64,000 bases of DNA from Mycobacterium sp. Aquia_216 (lineage in GTDB: Bacteria > Actinomycetota > Actinomycetes > Mycobacteriales > Mycobacteriaceae): the NCBI RefSeq assembly GCF_026723865.1, contig NZ_CP113529.1, positions 4,712,001-4,776,000 of the forward strand, written 5' to 3'. This document shows positions 1-11,368 of the stretch, in pieces. Within the stretch, counting starts at the first letter, position 1, and each line of letters starts with the position of its first letter. The notes beneath the pieces are model-generated. The model was not told the DNA's origin and did no database searches. It saw only the letters and a list, made by a program, of their open reading frames with translations. A program made the position numbers and the translations under genes.

Positions 1-2033
1 ACCAGCACACCGTCCATCGGCGAACCGACGAGCGCGCTCGCCATTGCCCCGGTCGCGAGGATCGGGGTGAGCGGGTCCTGCATCTCGTGCCACATCGCCT
101 CGACGACGTCTTTGCTGCTGTCCGCGAAGCTGGCGGCCAGCCCTTGCAGCCGCGTCTTCGGAACGTGGGCTGCGACGGGGTTGACGCCGTTGGCGAGGTC
201 TGGCCACAGCGCTCGAATGTGTTCCTGCGCCTGGTCGGCGTCCAGCGCATGCCATTCGGTGTCCGCTGCCGCGGCCGGATCGGGCTGCATGGCCACGCCG
301 CGCCCAATCACGTAACCGGGAATGAGCGCGATCGCAGCAGCCGCGATGCTCGGGCGCACGCCCGCCGCCCGAACACCCGGCAACAGCGTCAGCGAGCCCA
401 GAAGCGTTCCGGCAGCGGCCAACTCGACGCCTCGCCGCGCGGCAGACTTGGCTGCGGGGATGGCGTCGATGATCCGGCAGGCAACCCTGAGGTCCGGCAT
501 CAGGACGTCGGCCGTCCACGCGGGCGCCGCCCGACCGGCAGGCCAGACGGCCAGCGCAAGGTCCGCGGCCGCGAAGGCACGCCGAAGGTCACGTCCGACC
601 ACGGCGACGATCTTTCCGTTGGCCTGCAATTGCCGGACCGCGCCGTAGAGCGTGAGATCCACGTCGTCGTCGACGGGCAGCAGCTCGTCGAACGTCCCGC
701 GCAGGTGCCCGGCGTCGGCCTGATCCACCGACACGAGCTTGAGATCGGCGGCACGTGCCGCGGCCATGAGCGGCTCTGCGTAGGGGTCCGCATTGCGCGC
801 CACCACGACCTCCAGGTCGTGCAGCTCCGGCAACTGATGCGCGGGAGACAGCGAGCACCCGGTGTGGACTCCCGGACCGAGCAGACCGTCGTTGACATCG
901 GCTTGGGCGCACTGCCACACCTTCGTGCGGAGTTCGCCGTCGACGCCGTTGATCTCGGCGACACGCAGGGTTTCACCGACCAGCACCGCGGGGTCGACGA
1001 TCAGCACGTCGACACCGTCCAGGCGCCGGATCGCGTCGGGTCGCATCACGAGGGTGTGGTGGTAGCGATTCAGGCCGGCGCAGAACGTCGTGGCGAACGA
1101 CTCGCGGGCGTAGTTGAGCGCCCGCGGTGCGGCGACGATGACCGCCTCGCTCGCCAGCGCCGCGCCGCCGCTGACAGCGAGGGCGATCGCGCCGGCCAGG
1201 CCCGCCGCGGTTGCTGCGCGGGCGTAGTTCTCCGACGCCGTGTCCGGCACGGGCCGCGGCCGCTGCGTTTCCGGCTGCGGCTCGCATTCCGCGCTGAGCG
1301 CCAAGTGAGGTTCGTGCTCCTTCCAGGCTTCCACGGCCGACAGCGCCTCTATGAGGCGCAGGCTCCGAAGGCACATGTCGGCGGCGATCACCGACGGGGT
1401 ATGGCCCAGCGACTGGGTGACGGCGGTGCCCAACGCGAGCAGTGCGTCGGCGCGCCCGCGGCCAAGAGCCCGCTCGAACACCCGGCGTACGTCGGGCTGC
1501 GCCTCGGCAAAAGTGGTCGCGGCGGCGAAGGCGCGCGGCAACCTCGGCATCCGCGTCACTTGCAAGAACGTCGTCACGCCCAGTGACACCGCCTTGGCCC
1601 CGAGCAGGCTCATCCGGTTGACGACCTCCGCGCCATCTCCGGGAATGTCGATCACCGGCAACCGATCCGGTGTCCGCGTGGTGAGATCGCCGCATGGGGC
1701 GTCGGGTTTCTCGGTGCGGGCCCGTTCGATTGCCTCCACCATGAGAGCCAAATCGTCGACGCTGGGCCCGTTTTCGTCGATATCGACGATCAGGCGGGAC
1801 AGCGGCCAGTTCACCTGGGTGCGTGCGACGCCGGCGGTGCTGCCGATCGTCCTCTCCAGGACGGCCGCATACTCGGACGAGCGGTCCGCCTCGGGCATGC
1901 GCAGCTCGATCCACCCCCGGCCATTGCCTGACCACCGGCGGCGGGGACGGTCCCCGCCCAATAGCTCAGCTGCCGCGGCCGCGCCGCCTGCGACCACCAT
2001 ACGAAGCCCCGAGACGATCGGCTCGATGACCAT
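1..2033 (-). CDS. ctpI: Cation-transporting P-type ATPase, CtpI-like (N-terminal part; 3' end beyond the left edge)
   Basis: An uninterrupted minus-strand frame of 677 codons runs from an ATG at 2033 to the window edge without a stop, so the gene is cut. The N-terminus (MVIEPIVSGLRMVV) leads into a metal-binding-like fold with the segment VNWPLSRLIVDIDE near residue 80. It is followed by hydrophobic segments (AAGLAGAIALAVSGGAALAS; AAAGTLLGSLTLLPG) and a degenerate HAD-like stretch (LRVAEINGVDGELRTKVWQC). This long non-canonical N-terminal half is typical of mycobacterial CtpI, a very large (about 1600 residue) membrane ATPase of unproven ion specificity. The phosphorylation (DKTG) and ATP-binding domains would lie outside the window. 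The gene is transcribed away from the rest of the island. Confidence 0.8.
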   Translation of the reverse strand, partial: MVIEPIVSGLRMVVAGGAAAAAELLGGDRPRRRWSGNGRGWIELRMPEADRSSEYAAVLERTIGSTAGVARTQVNWPLSRLIVDIDENGPSVDDLALMVEAIERARTEKPDAPCGDLTTRTPDRLPVIDIPGDGAEVVNRMSLLGAKAVSLGVTTFLQVTRMPRLPRAFAAATTFAEAQPDVRRVFERALGRGRADALLALGTAVTQSLGHTPSVIAADMCLRSLRLIEALSAVEAWKEHEPHLALSAECEPQPETQRPRPVPDTASENYARAATAAGLAGAIALAVSGGAALASEAVIVAAPRALNYARESFATTFCAGLNRYHHTLVMRPDAIRRLDGVDVLIVDPAVLVGETLRVAEINGVDGELRTKVWQCAQADVNDGLLGPGVHTGCSLSPAHQLPELHDLEVVVARNADPYAEPLMAAARAADLKLVSVDQADAGHLRGTFDELLPVDDDVDLTLYGAVRQLQANGKIVAVVGRDLRRAFAAADLALAVWPAGRAAPAWTADVLMPDLRVACRIIDAIPAAKSAARRGVELAAAGTLLGSLTLLPGVRAAGVRPSIAAAAIALIPGYVIGRGVAMQPDPAAAADTEWHALDADQAQEHIRALWPDLANGVNPVAAHVPKTRLQGLAASFADSSKDVVEAMWHEMQDPLTPILATGAMASALVGSPMDGVL

Positions 2034-2228
2034 AGTTGTGCTTTACGCCCTCTCGCGATAATTAGCTTTGACATTGCGGATTCACGCAGCTGACTCGTCG
2101 AAGTTGTACGTGCGTGCTACACCGTAAAGACTGAGAGGATCTAAGAGCGCCACTTAGAGAATCCGAAAAGCAAACGGACGACAAATTATTGGCCACGCGC
2201 ACAACAACTCGAATCTTGGGAGGGCACA

Positions 2229-2525
2229 GTGACGCTCATCGAACGGGCTACCAAATCGGCCAACTCAGTTGCCGACCAGACCGTTTCGACAGTTAGCCAG
2301 ATCGGCACCGCAGTCGCCGAGGGCGTCGTCGTCACGACGAGAGACATTCGCACCGGTATGCGGGAGGGCCACATCCGCCCCCGGACCGCGGTCGTCGCCG
2401 CAGCGGTCGGCCTGATCGCCGTCGTCGAATGGCCCGTCCTGCTCGCCGCCGGCGGTGTCGTCGTGCTCGCCGGCAAACTCAAGAAGCGACCCCCCGAGAC
2501 CCCCGACGACCCACCGCAGGCCTAG
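2229..2525 (+). CDS. Small membrane protein of unknown function
   Basis: A 98-residue protein starting at GTG with a GGGAGGG ribosome site about 4 bases upstream. Residues 1-48 are polar and probably helical (ERATKSANSVADQTVSTV). Residues about 50-80 form one long hydrophobic stretch (VVAAAVGLIAVVEWPVLLAA, then GGVVVLAGKL), enough for one helix or a tight hairpin. The tail is short, basic and proline-rich (KKRPPETPDDPP). I do not recognise a family. It is transcribed divergently from ctpI across a 195-base gap in which I see no clear terminator. A single-pass membrane protein is all that can be supported. Confidence 0.6.
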   Translation: MTLIERATKSANSVADQTVSTVSQIGTAVAEGVVVTTRDIRTGMREGHIRPRTAVVAAAVGLIAVVEWPVLLAAGGVVVLAGKLKKRPPETPDDPPQA

Positions 2526-2547
2526 CTTCGCGAAGATACGGTCACGC

Positions 2548-2564
2548 GCGGTAACCTCATTCTC
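2548..2564. promoter_or_regulatory. Candidate operator upstream of the TetR-hotdog gene
   Basis: GCGGTAACCTCATTCTC lies 41 bases upstream of the regulator's ATG. Aligned by eye it matches the palindrome at 3657-3675 at 13 of 17 positions, including the block GGTAAC-TCATT. One arm is intact and the other degenerate. A shared site in front of the regulator and its neighbour suggests autoregulation; this is inference. Confidence 0.4.
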
Positions 2565-2605
2565 AAAGCGCATGCGGTGCGCCACGGGAAGGGGACCTAG
2601 CGCTG

Positions 2606-3631
2606 ATGACCGCCCCCAGCGATGACGCCGAAGTGACGCGCGGCGACCGCTTCATCAAGACGGCCGTGGAGATTCTGCGCGAGACCGGACGCACCGACTT
2701 CACCGTGCAAGAGGTCGTCGCCCGCTCCAAAACCTCGTTGCGGGCCTTTTACCAGCATTTCAGCAGCAAGGACGAACTGCTGCTGGCGCTGTTCGACAGG
2801 ACCATTTCGCAATCGGCGCAGGCTTGGCGTGCCGAGGCTGGCGGACTGGACAGCACCTCCGCGCTGAAGCTCTTGATCGACCGCATCAGCCAGCAACCCG
2901 AATCGAGTACCCAGGACAGCCTCAACCGGGCACTGGGTCTTTACAACCAGCATCTGGCCGATACCCGGCCCCGCGAATACGCCCGCGTGCTGTCGCCGTT
3001 GTATCAACTGATCCGCGACATCGTGGGACAAGGCATCACCGAGGGGGTGTTCAACCCGGGACTCGATGTCGGGGCCTCGGCCGCGATCGTCATGCAGACG
3101 ATGATGGGAGCGCAGCGGCTGCATTGGCTGGGCACCGAATTGAACGGCACACCGGTCGACGCCGGGCAGCTCCACGAGTTCTGCACCCGCGCGCTCGGCA
3201 TCCGGGAGACCGATGACGAAACCGGCCCGCCGTCGCTGGCCGAGTTGTTCGCCCAGATCGGCATGCGCGCCGGCTCCCGCAATGGCGAGTTCGCGATGAC
3301 GATGCCGGTAAGTCCGCACGTGGTCAACACTTCTGGGGCACTTCAGGGCGGTCTGATCGCCACGCTGGTCGACGTGGCGGGTGGACAGTTCGGGCTGGAT
3401 TTCCTGCCGCCCGGCACGACGATGACGACCGCGGACCTGTTCGTCCGCTATCTGCGGCCGATTCGCCAGGGCGCCGCGCTGGCGGTGCCCAGGATGCTGC
3501 GCGCGGGCCGGCGGGCGATGGTGATGCAGATCGACATCTACGGCGACGACGACGAAGTCGCGGCAACGGCGACGGTGAATTTCGCCATCATCAACGGCGC
3601 GACACCGAAGGGTCTCCGGGCCGGCACCTAA
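2606..3631 (+). CDS. TetR-family regulator fused to a hotdog (PaaI thioesterase-like) domain
   Basis: A 341-residue protein, longer than the usual 190-220 of TetR regulators. Residues about 12-66 are a TetR helix-turn-helix (VQEVVARSKTSLRAFYQHF then SSKDELL), and residues 70-200 look like a TetR ligand/dimer domain. From about residue 215 a second domain follows, with hotdog features: VNTSGALQGGLIATLVDVAG in place of the usual HGG-A-LxD element, then DLFVRYLRPIRQGA. The conserved His of the HGG motif is Gln, so thioesterase activity is doubtful and acyl-CoA sensing is a reasonable alternative (inference). Palindromic sites lie before this gene and before the next one. Confidence 0.85.
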   Translation: MTAPSDDAEVTRGDRFIKTAVEILRETGRTDFTVQEVVARSKTSLRAFYQHFSSKDELLLALFDRTISQSAQAWRAEAGGLDSTSALKLLIDRISQQPESSTQDSLNRALGLYNQHLADTRPREYARVLSPLYQLIRDIVGQGITEGVFNPGLDVGASAAIVMQTMMGAQRLHWLGTELNGTPVDAGQLHEFCTRALGIRETDDETGPPSLAELFAQIGMRAGSRNGEFAMTMPVSPHVVNTSGALQGGLIATLVDVAGGQFGLDFLPPGTTMTTADLFVRYLRPIRQGAALAVPRMLRAGRRAMVMQIDIYGDDDEVAATATVNFAIINGATPKGLRAGT

Positions 3632-3656
3632 CCCCGGTACGCGTAGTTGCGCAGAA

Positions 3657-3675
3657 GTGGTAACGTCATTACCAC
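3657..3675. promoter_or_regulatory. Perfect inverted repeat, candidate TetR operator
   Basis: GTGGTAACGTCATTACCAC: perfect 7-base arms GTGGTAA/TTACCAC around a 5-base centre. It lies 25 bases after the TetR-hotdog stop and 32 bases before the ATG of the amidohydrolase. Position, symmetry and the partial copy at 2548-2564 make it a likely binding site of the adjacent fused regulator. Confidence 0.6.
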
Positions 3676-3707
3676 CCAACGAGAATCCAGCCCTCAAGGA
3701 GACCGCT

Positions 3708-4913
3708 ATGCCATCGCGCGAGCTTTCCTTCCCCGTGTTCGACGCCGACAACCACATGTACGAACCGCAGGAAGCCCTGACCAAGTTCCTCCCGGACAAC
3801 CGCAAGAGGGTCATCGACTACGTCCAGGTGCGCGGCCGCACCAAGATCGTGGTGCGCGGCCACATCAGCGAATACATCCCCAACCCCACGTTCGAGGTGG
3901 TGGCCAAGCCGGGCGCTCAGGAGGACTACTTCCGCAACGGCGCCCAGGGCAAGAGCTACCGCGAGATCCTCGGCGAGCCGATGAAGGCCATCCCCGCGTT
4001 CCGGGAACCCGGTGCGCGGCTCGAGGTCATGGACGAGCTCGGCATCGACTACGCGCTGATGTTCCCGACGCTGGCCAGCCTGGTCGAAGAGCGGATGAAG
4101 GACGACCCGGAGATGACCCACGACGTCATCCACGCTCTCAACCAGTGGATGTACGAGCAGTGGTCGTTCAACTACTCCGACCGCATCTTCGCCACCCCGG
4201 TGATCACCCTGCCGATCGTCGACCGCGCGCTCGAAGAGCTGCAGTGGTGTCTGGAGCGGGGCGCCCGAACCGTGCTGGTCCGCCCGGCGCCGGTGCCCGG
4301 TTACAAGGGCAGCCGGTCGTTCGGCCTCGAGGAGTTCGACCCGTTCTGGCAGGCCTGCATCAAGGCCGACATCCCGGTGTCGATGCACGCATCGGACAGT
4401 GGTTACTCCGAGTTCGCGAACGTGTGGGAGCCGGGCGACGAGTTCCTGCCATTCAAGCCGACCGCCTTCCGGAGCTTTGCGATGGGCCATCGACCGATCC
4501 TGGACGCGATGGGTGCCCTGGTCTGCCACGGCGCCCTGTCCCGCAACCCCGAGCTGCGGATCCTGTCCATCGAAAACGGCGCCGACTGGGTGCCCGACCT
4601 GTTCAAAGGCCTCAAGGGCGTCTACAAGAAGATGCCGCAGTCGTTCAGCGAAGACCCGGTCGAGGCGTTCAAGCGCTGCGTCTACATCACCCCGTTCTGG
4701 GAGGACCGGTTCACCGAGATCGTCAAAATGGTCGGCACCGACCGGGTGCTGTTCGGCTCGGACTGGCCGCACCCCGAGGGCCTCAAAGACCCCATCACCT
4801 TCGTCGACGAACTTTCCGACTTCGGCGAAGAGGACATCGCCAAGATCATGGGCGGCAACCTGATGAAGCTCATGAAAGTTTCCAGGCCGGTCAAGAAGCC
4901 GGTCTCTGCCTGA
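3708..4913 (+). CDS. Amidohydrolase-superfamily protein (amidohydrolase 2 type)
   Basis: A 401-residue TIM-barrel metal-hydrolase or decarboxylase-like protein. The N-terminal strand carries VFDADNHMYEP in the position of the usual metal-binding HxH element. A mid-protein His occurs in IPVSMHASDSGY, and the C-terminal metal-site region is VLFGSDWPHPEG. ATG 3708 is chosen over the in-frame GTG at 3657 because AAGGAG precedes it and GTG 3657 lies inside the palindrome. It is a close paralogue of 46013-47215: both share the xDNHxYEP start, an NPTF motif and RPAPVPG. Family members include ACMSD-like and resorcylate-type decarboxylases and hydrolases; the substrate is unknown. A strong terminator follows. 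Confidence 0.85.
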   Translation: MPSRELSFPVFDADNHMYEPQEALTKFLPDNRKRVIDYVQVRGRTKIVVRGHISEYIPNPTFEVVAKPGAQEDYFRNGAQGKSYREILGEPMKAIPAFREPGARLEVMDELGIDYALMFPTLASLVEERMKDDPEMTHDVIHALNQWMYEQWSFNYSDRIFATPVITLPIVDRALEELQWCLERGARTVLVRPAPVPGYKGSRSFGLEEFDPFWQACIKADIPVSMHASDSGYSEFANVWEPGDEFLPFKPTAFRSFAMGHRPILDAMGALVCHGALSRNPELRILSIENGADWVPDLFKGLKGVYKKMPQSFSEDPVEAFKRCVYITPFWEDRFTEIVKMVGTDRVLFGSDWPHPEGLKDPITFVDELSDFGEEDIAKIMGGNLMKLMKVSRPVKKPVSA

Positions 4914-4929
4914 TCCGGCACTGAGCATC

Positions 4930-4983
4930 GCCCGCCCCCGAGCGACATAGCGTGACGTGTCGCTCGGAGGCGGGCATTTTTAT
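4930..4983 (+). terminator. Rho-independent terminator
   Basis: A long GC-rich hairpin: the left arm GCCCGCC-CCGAGCGACA pairs with TGTCGCTCGG-GGCGGGC around a short loop, followed by ATTTTTA. It starts 17 bases after the amidohydrolase stop. Confidence 0.85.
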
Positions 4984-5114
4984 GTCCTGGTCGGCGGCGC
5001 GGCTATAGACGCACCGCCGACCGTTGCTATAGAAAAGAAGCCTCCCTCCGAACAAGGATGTTCATCACCGGCATCCAGCACGGTCTCGTTGACGCGGCCG
5101 GTTAGGAGTGCACC

Positions 5115-5546
5115 ATGAACCTGGCTCCGGTCGAGTCCTCAGTGATCAGGGTGGCACTAAGCCCTCAGCTGGTTTCCGAACTCGGCGATCCACACAGCAC
5201 GTTGCGGGCGGCAACCCAGCGCAGTGGTCCGGTCGTGATCATCCGGGCGGGCGGTGAAGTTGACGCCGCCAACGAGGACACCTGGCGACGGCTAGTCGAG
5301 GAGGCGGCCGCGGTCGCTAGCCCACCGGGACCATTCATCGTCGACATCGATGGCCTCGATTTCATGGGTTGCTGTGCATTCGCCGTGCTGGCCGCCGAAT
5401 CCGAGCGGTCCCGCGGTCGCGGCGTCGCATTGCGTCTGGTCAGCTGCGACCCCGGCGTCGCCCGGGTGATCCACGCGTGCAATCTCGGCGGCGTGTTGCC
5501 CCTGCACCCGACCATAGACACCGCGCTGGCCACGACCGTGGCGTGA
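5115..5546 (+). CDS. STAS-domain anti-sigma factor antagonist, RsfA-like
   Basis: A 143-residue single STAS domain: VVIIRAGGEVDAANEDTWRR (residues about 40-59) then FIVDIDGLDFMGCCAFAVL. The serine normally phosphorylated in the D-S-S/G loop is absent; the loop reads MGCCAF with Cys86 and Cys87, and further cysteines are Cys111 and Cys122. Mycobacterial RsfA (Rv1365c) is a redox-responsive, cysteine-regulated antagonist encoded beside an Rv1364c multidomain regulator, and the same pair is seen here. The start ATG has AGGAG 6 bases upstream. It probably releases an alternative sigma factor by binding its anti-sigma factor; the partner is inferred from the neighbour. Confidence 0.8.
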   Translation: MNLAPVESSVIRVALSPQLVSELGDPHSTLRAATQRSGPVVIIRAGGEVDAANEDTWRRLVEEAAAVASPPGPFIVDIDGLDFMGCCAFAVLAAESERSRGRGVALRLVSCDPGVARVIHACNLGGVLPLHPTIDTALATTVA

Positions 5547-5621
5547 GATTTGGCCCCAGCTACGGCAACGTCACGGTCCCTTAGCAAACTGAGGTATCGA
5601 GCAAGCGCCGGCCATTGCTAA

Positions 5622-8916
<3,295 letters not shown>

Positions 8917-8920
<4 letters not shown>

Positions 8921-10074
8921 CTGGTCGCCCGTCCTGTTCCAGCGCGGCCGGCTTTCTCCGCGTCATACACCCGCAAGTTGTGCTCCTCAGGCGTGCCGAA
9001 CAAGCTGCGGTACAACGAGACTCGTCTCAGGTACAGGTGCAGATCGTGTTCCCATGTGACGCCGATGCCGCCATGCATCTGCACGCAACCCTGGACGATC
9101 CGCCCCGCCGTCTCTCCGACGTAGGACTTGGCAATGCTGGCCGAAAGGCCCGCCACCGGTGAGCGGTCGGCAACGTCGGTGACCGCCGCTGCGGTGGTGG
9201 CACGGCAGGCTTCCAGCCACAGCTTCATGTCGGCGAAGCCGTGTTTGAGCGCTTGATACGACGCCAGCGGACGGCCGAACGTGTGCCGGTCCAGCGCCCA
9301 TTGGACGGTGAAGTCGAACACCGTTTGCACGACACCGACCACCTCGGCACACTGCAGCACCTGAGCGATCTGACTCTGGCGGTCGATCAGCGCGGCGGTC
9401 TCGGCGGCGCTGCCGACGGCCGCGGACGGGTCCACCACCACGCCGTCGAAATGCACTCGCGCGTATTGCTTGACCAGGTCGACAGACTGCTGGGGCTCGA
9501 TCCGAACACCCGGCGCGTCGGTCGGGACCAGGAACTGACGAATCTCATCGCCGCAGCGCGCCACCACCAGCAGCATCGCACTCTGAGCGCCGGCCTCGAC
9601 GCGGTCCTTGGTGCCGTCGAGGCGATAGCCGGCATCGGCTGCAGTGGCCGTCACCGACGGGTCCAGCGGCGCCCAGCCCCGGCCGGGTTCCGAGACTGCC
9701 CAGGACGCCACGGTTTCGCCGGAGATCAGCGACTCGATGACGCTCGCATGCGCCTGAGAGTCGGCACTTCCGGCGAGGGCGGTGAGCACGACGCTGACCG
9801 GGTAAAGCGGCCCGGGTGCGACGGTCTTGCCGAGTAGTTCGGCGACCGTGGCAAGATCCGCGACACCGCTCTCCGAGACGCTGCCGCCGCCCAACTCCGC
9901 CGGAACGAGCAGGCCCGTCCAGCCGAGTTCCGCGGCACGCCGCCACCAGACCGGATCAAACGAGACCCCTGCCGCGTGCAGCTCGCGGACGCGAGCCAGC
10001 GGCGCTTCCTTCTGCAGAAAGGATTGTGTTGTCGAGACGAAAAGTGTCTTTTCGGGAGAGTCGACGACGGTCAT
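8917..10074 (-). CDS. Acyl-CoA dehydrogenase, partner subunit (FadE-type)
   Basis: A 385-residue acyl-CoA dehydrogenase-like protein with a divergent N-terminus (STTQSFLQKEAPLARVREL), a middle domain ending in VDLVKQYARVHFDGVVVDP, and a C-terminal helical domain with QMHGGIGVTWEHDLHLYLRR. It lacks the common SEPxxGSD FAD loop and instead has WAVSEPGRGWAPLDP. Such sequence divergence between adjacent FadE genes is typical of heterotetramers in which the FAD site is formed across the two subunits. Transcription starts within 119 bases of clear sequence that carries a TTACNGTAA-like site at 10148-10156. Confidence 0.85.
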
Positions 10075-10147
10075 GATGCCGACAGACCCTTCCTCAACAT
10101 TCGGTCGCCGCCGCCAAGAATCACGTTCTCGATATTAGCAAACGTCA

Positions 10148-10156
10148 ATACCGTAA
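10148..10156. promoter_or_regulatory. TTACNGTAA-like site A (one mismatch)
   Basis: ATACCGTAA (reverse complement TTACGGTAT), 74 bases upstream of the acyl-CoA dehydrogenase ATG at 10074. It fits the palindrome recurring at other promoters of the island with one mismatch. Confidence 0.35.
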
Positions 10157-10193
10157 GAGCAACCGGAGTTCGGTCGATGATCCAGTTGAGCTG

Positions 10194-11159
10194 CTACATG
10201 GCGAACACGCGGCGCACCGACTGTGCGTGCAAGGCGCGATTCTCCTGTGAGACGACCCAATCCGGCACCATCGAATCGAAGCCATTGAATGTCGCTGCGA
10301 TGACGTGCAATTCGGTGTGGACGAAGGCATGCAGCAGCCGGTTGGCGTAGTCGATGGCTTCGTCGCGGCACGGGTCGATCTCGGAGCAGCTGATAAAGGT
10401 GGGCGGCAGCCCCTCCAGGTTCGCCCGGTGCGCCGGCACGTGTTGGCCGCTGGCGCTGTCGGAGCCGAGGTAGTGGCCCCATGCACGGCTCACCGCGGGA
10501 CCGTTGAGTCCCGGGGTGCGCTGAAACTCCCGTCGCGACGGCGTGGCGTCGCTGTCGAGCATCGGCTGATGCAGGATCTGCATCAGGATTTGCGGACCCT
10601 CGTTGTCGAACATGCGCTGGGCCAGGCCCGCGACCAGCGCGGCACCCGCGTCCCGGCCCATCACTGCGATGCGGCTCGGATCGACATCGAGTTCGGCGCA
10701 GTTGCGGATGACGTAATAAAAACCCGCCTCGACGTCGTCGAGTGCCGCTGGACACGGATTTTCCGGCGCCAGCCGGTAGTCGACGGAAACCACCAGACAG
10801 CCGCCGTCGCGAGCCAGCTCCACGCACTGCGCGTGGTCGGTGTCCAGGCCACCCGTCACGAAGCCGCCGCCGTGAGCGTACAGAAGCAACGGCGCCCCGG
10901 CGGCGCCGTCGATGCGGCCCCGGTAGAAACGAAGGTTCAGCTGCTGGCCACCCGGACCCGGGATCGAGCGCGATTCGACGGCCACGCCCGCAGTGTCGAC
11001 CGCCGCGGCGCGCTCGGCGGCCAATCGGTTGGCGTGGTCGCGCTCGGCGGCCAGTGTCTCGGCACGGAATTCGACGATGCCCAGCTCGCTCGCGGCGTCG
11101 CGCAGCACCGGGTCGATACGGTTAATGCCTTGCGGGCGGGTCAGATCCGTTTGTGTCAT
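10194..11159 (-). CDS. Hormone-sensitive-lipase-family alpha/beta hydrolase with a substituted catalytic triad
   Basis: A 321-residue alpha/beta hydrolase of the HSL/esterase family: oxyanion motif YAHGGGFVTGG and VSVDYRLAPENPCPAALDDV are intact. The nucleophile elbow, normally GDSAG, reads MGRDAGAA, with Asp (GAC) in place of Ser. The acid motif is kept (IDPCRDEA). The His-bearing motif, normally HGF, reads FNGFDSM. Two of three catalytic residues are therefore replaced; the codons were checked on the minus strand. It may be a non-hydrolytic binder, or Asp could act as nucleophile as in dehalogenases (speculative). It lies between the amidohydrolase and acyl-CoA dehydrogenase pairs, in the same direction. 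Confidence 0.85.
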   Translation of the reverse strand: MTQTDLTRPQGINRIDPVLRDAASELGIVEFRAETLAAERDHANRLAAERAAAVDTAGVAVESRSIPGPGGQQLNLRFYRGRIDGAAGAPLLLYAHGGGFVTGGLDTDHAQCVELARDGGCLVVSVDYRLAPENPCPAALDDVEAGFYYVIRNCAELDVDPSRIAVMGRDAGAALVAGLAQRMFDNEGPQILMQILHQPMLDSDATPSRREFQRTPGLNGPAVSRAWGHYLGSDSASGQHVPAHRANLEGLPPTFISCSEIDPCRDEAIDYANRLLHAFVHTELHVIAATFNGFDSMVPDWVVSQENRALHAQSVRRVFAM

Positions 11160-11368
11160 ACCCTCTCAACTTCCGGGCTCATCGGGCTGGCTGTCGTCCA
11201 GGCCTGGCGGAGGCCAGGTCGGAAACCCTCTTCAAGGTAGACCTGATCGGCGCTGCGCCGTCACACTCCCATGGCTGCGCCCGACCGGCGACGTCGAGCG
11301 TCGCCGATTTCTCGTCATATTGGCTGATCAAAGACCTGTGCCCGGCGGTTGGACCGGGCTCGGGCGAC

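Noticed and set aside
87..1586. Plus-strand open frame of 499 codons opposite the left-edge gene
   Set aside because: It is Arg/Gly-rich with no recognisable motif and lies opposite a continuous ctpI frame with recognisable P-type ATPase features; a shadow of high-GC codon bias.
2068..2096. TTGACA at 2068-2073 as a -35 element for the small gene at 2229
   Set aside because: No matching -10 at 16-18 bases (TGACTC), and the distance to the start is more than 130 bases.
2597..3814. Minus-strand 405-codon frame across the TetR-hotdog gene
   Set aside because: The plus strand has a clear HTH and hotdog domain; the antisense product has no family features.
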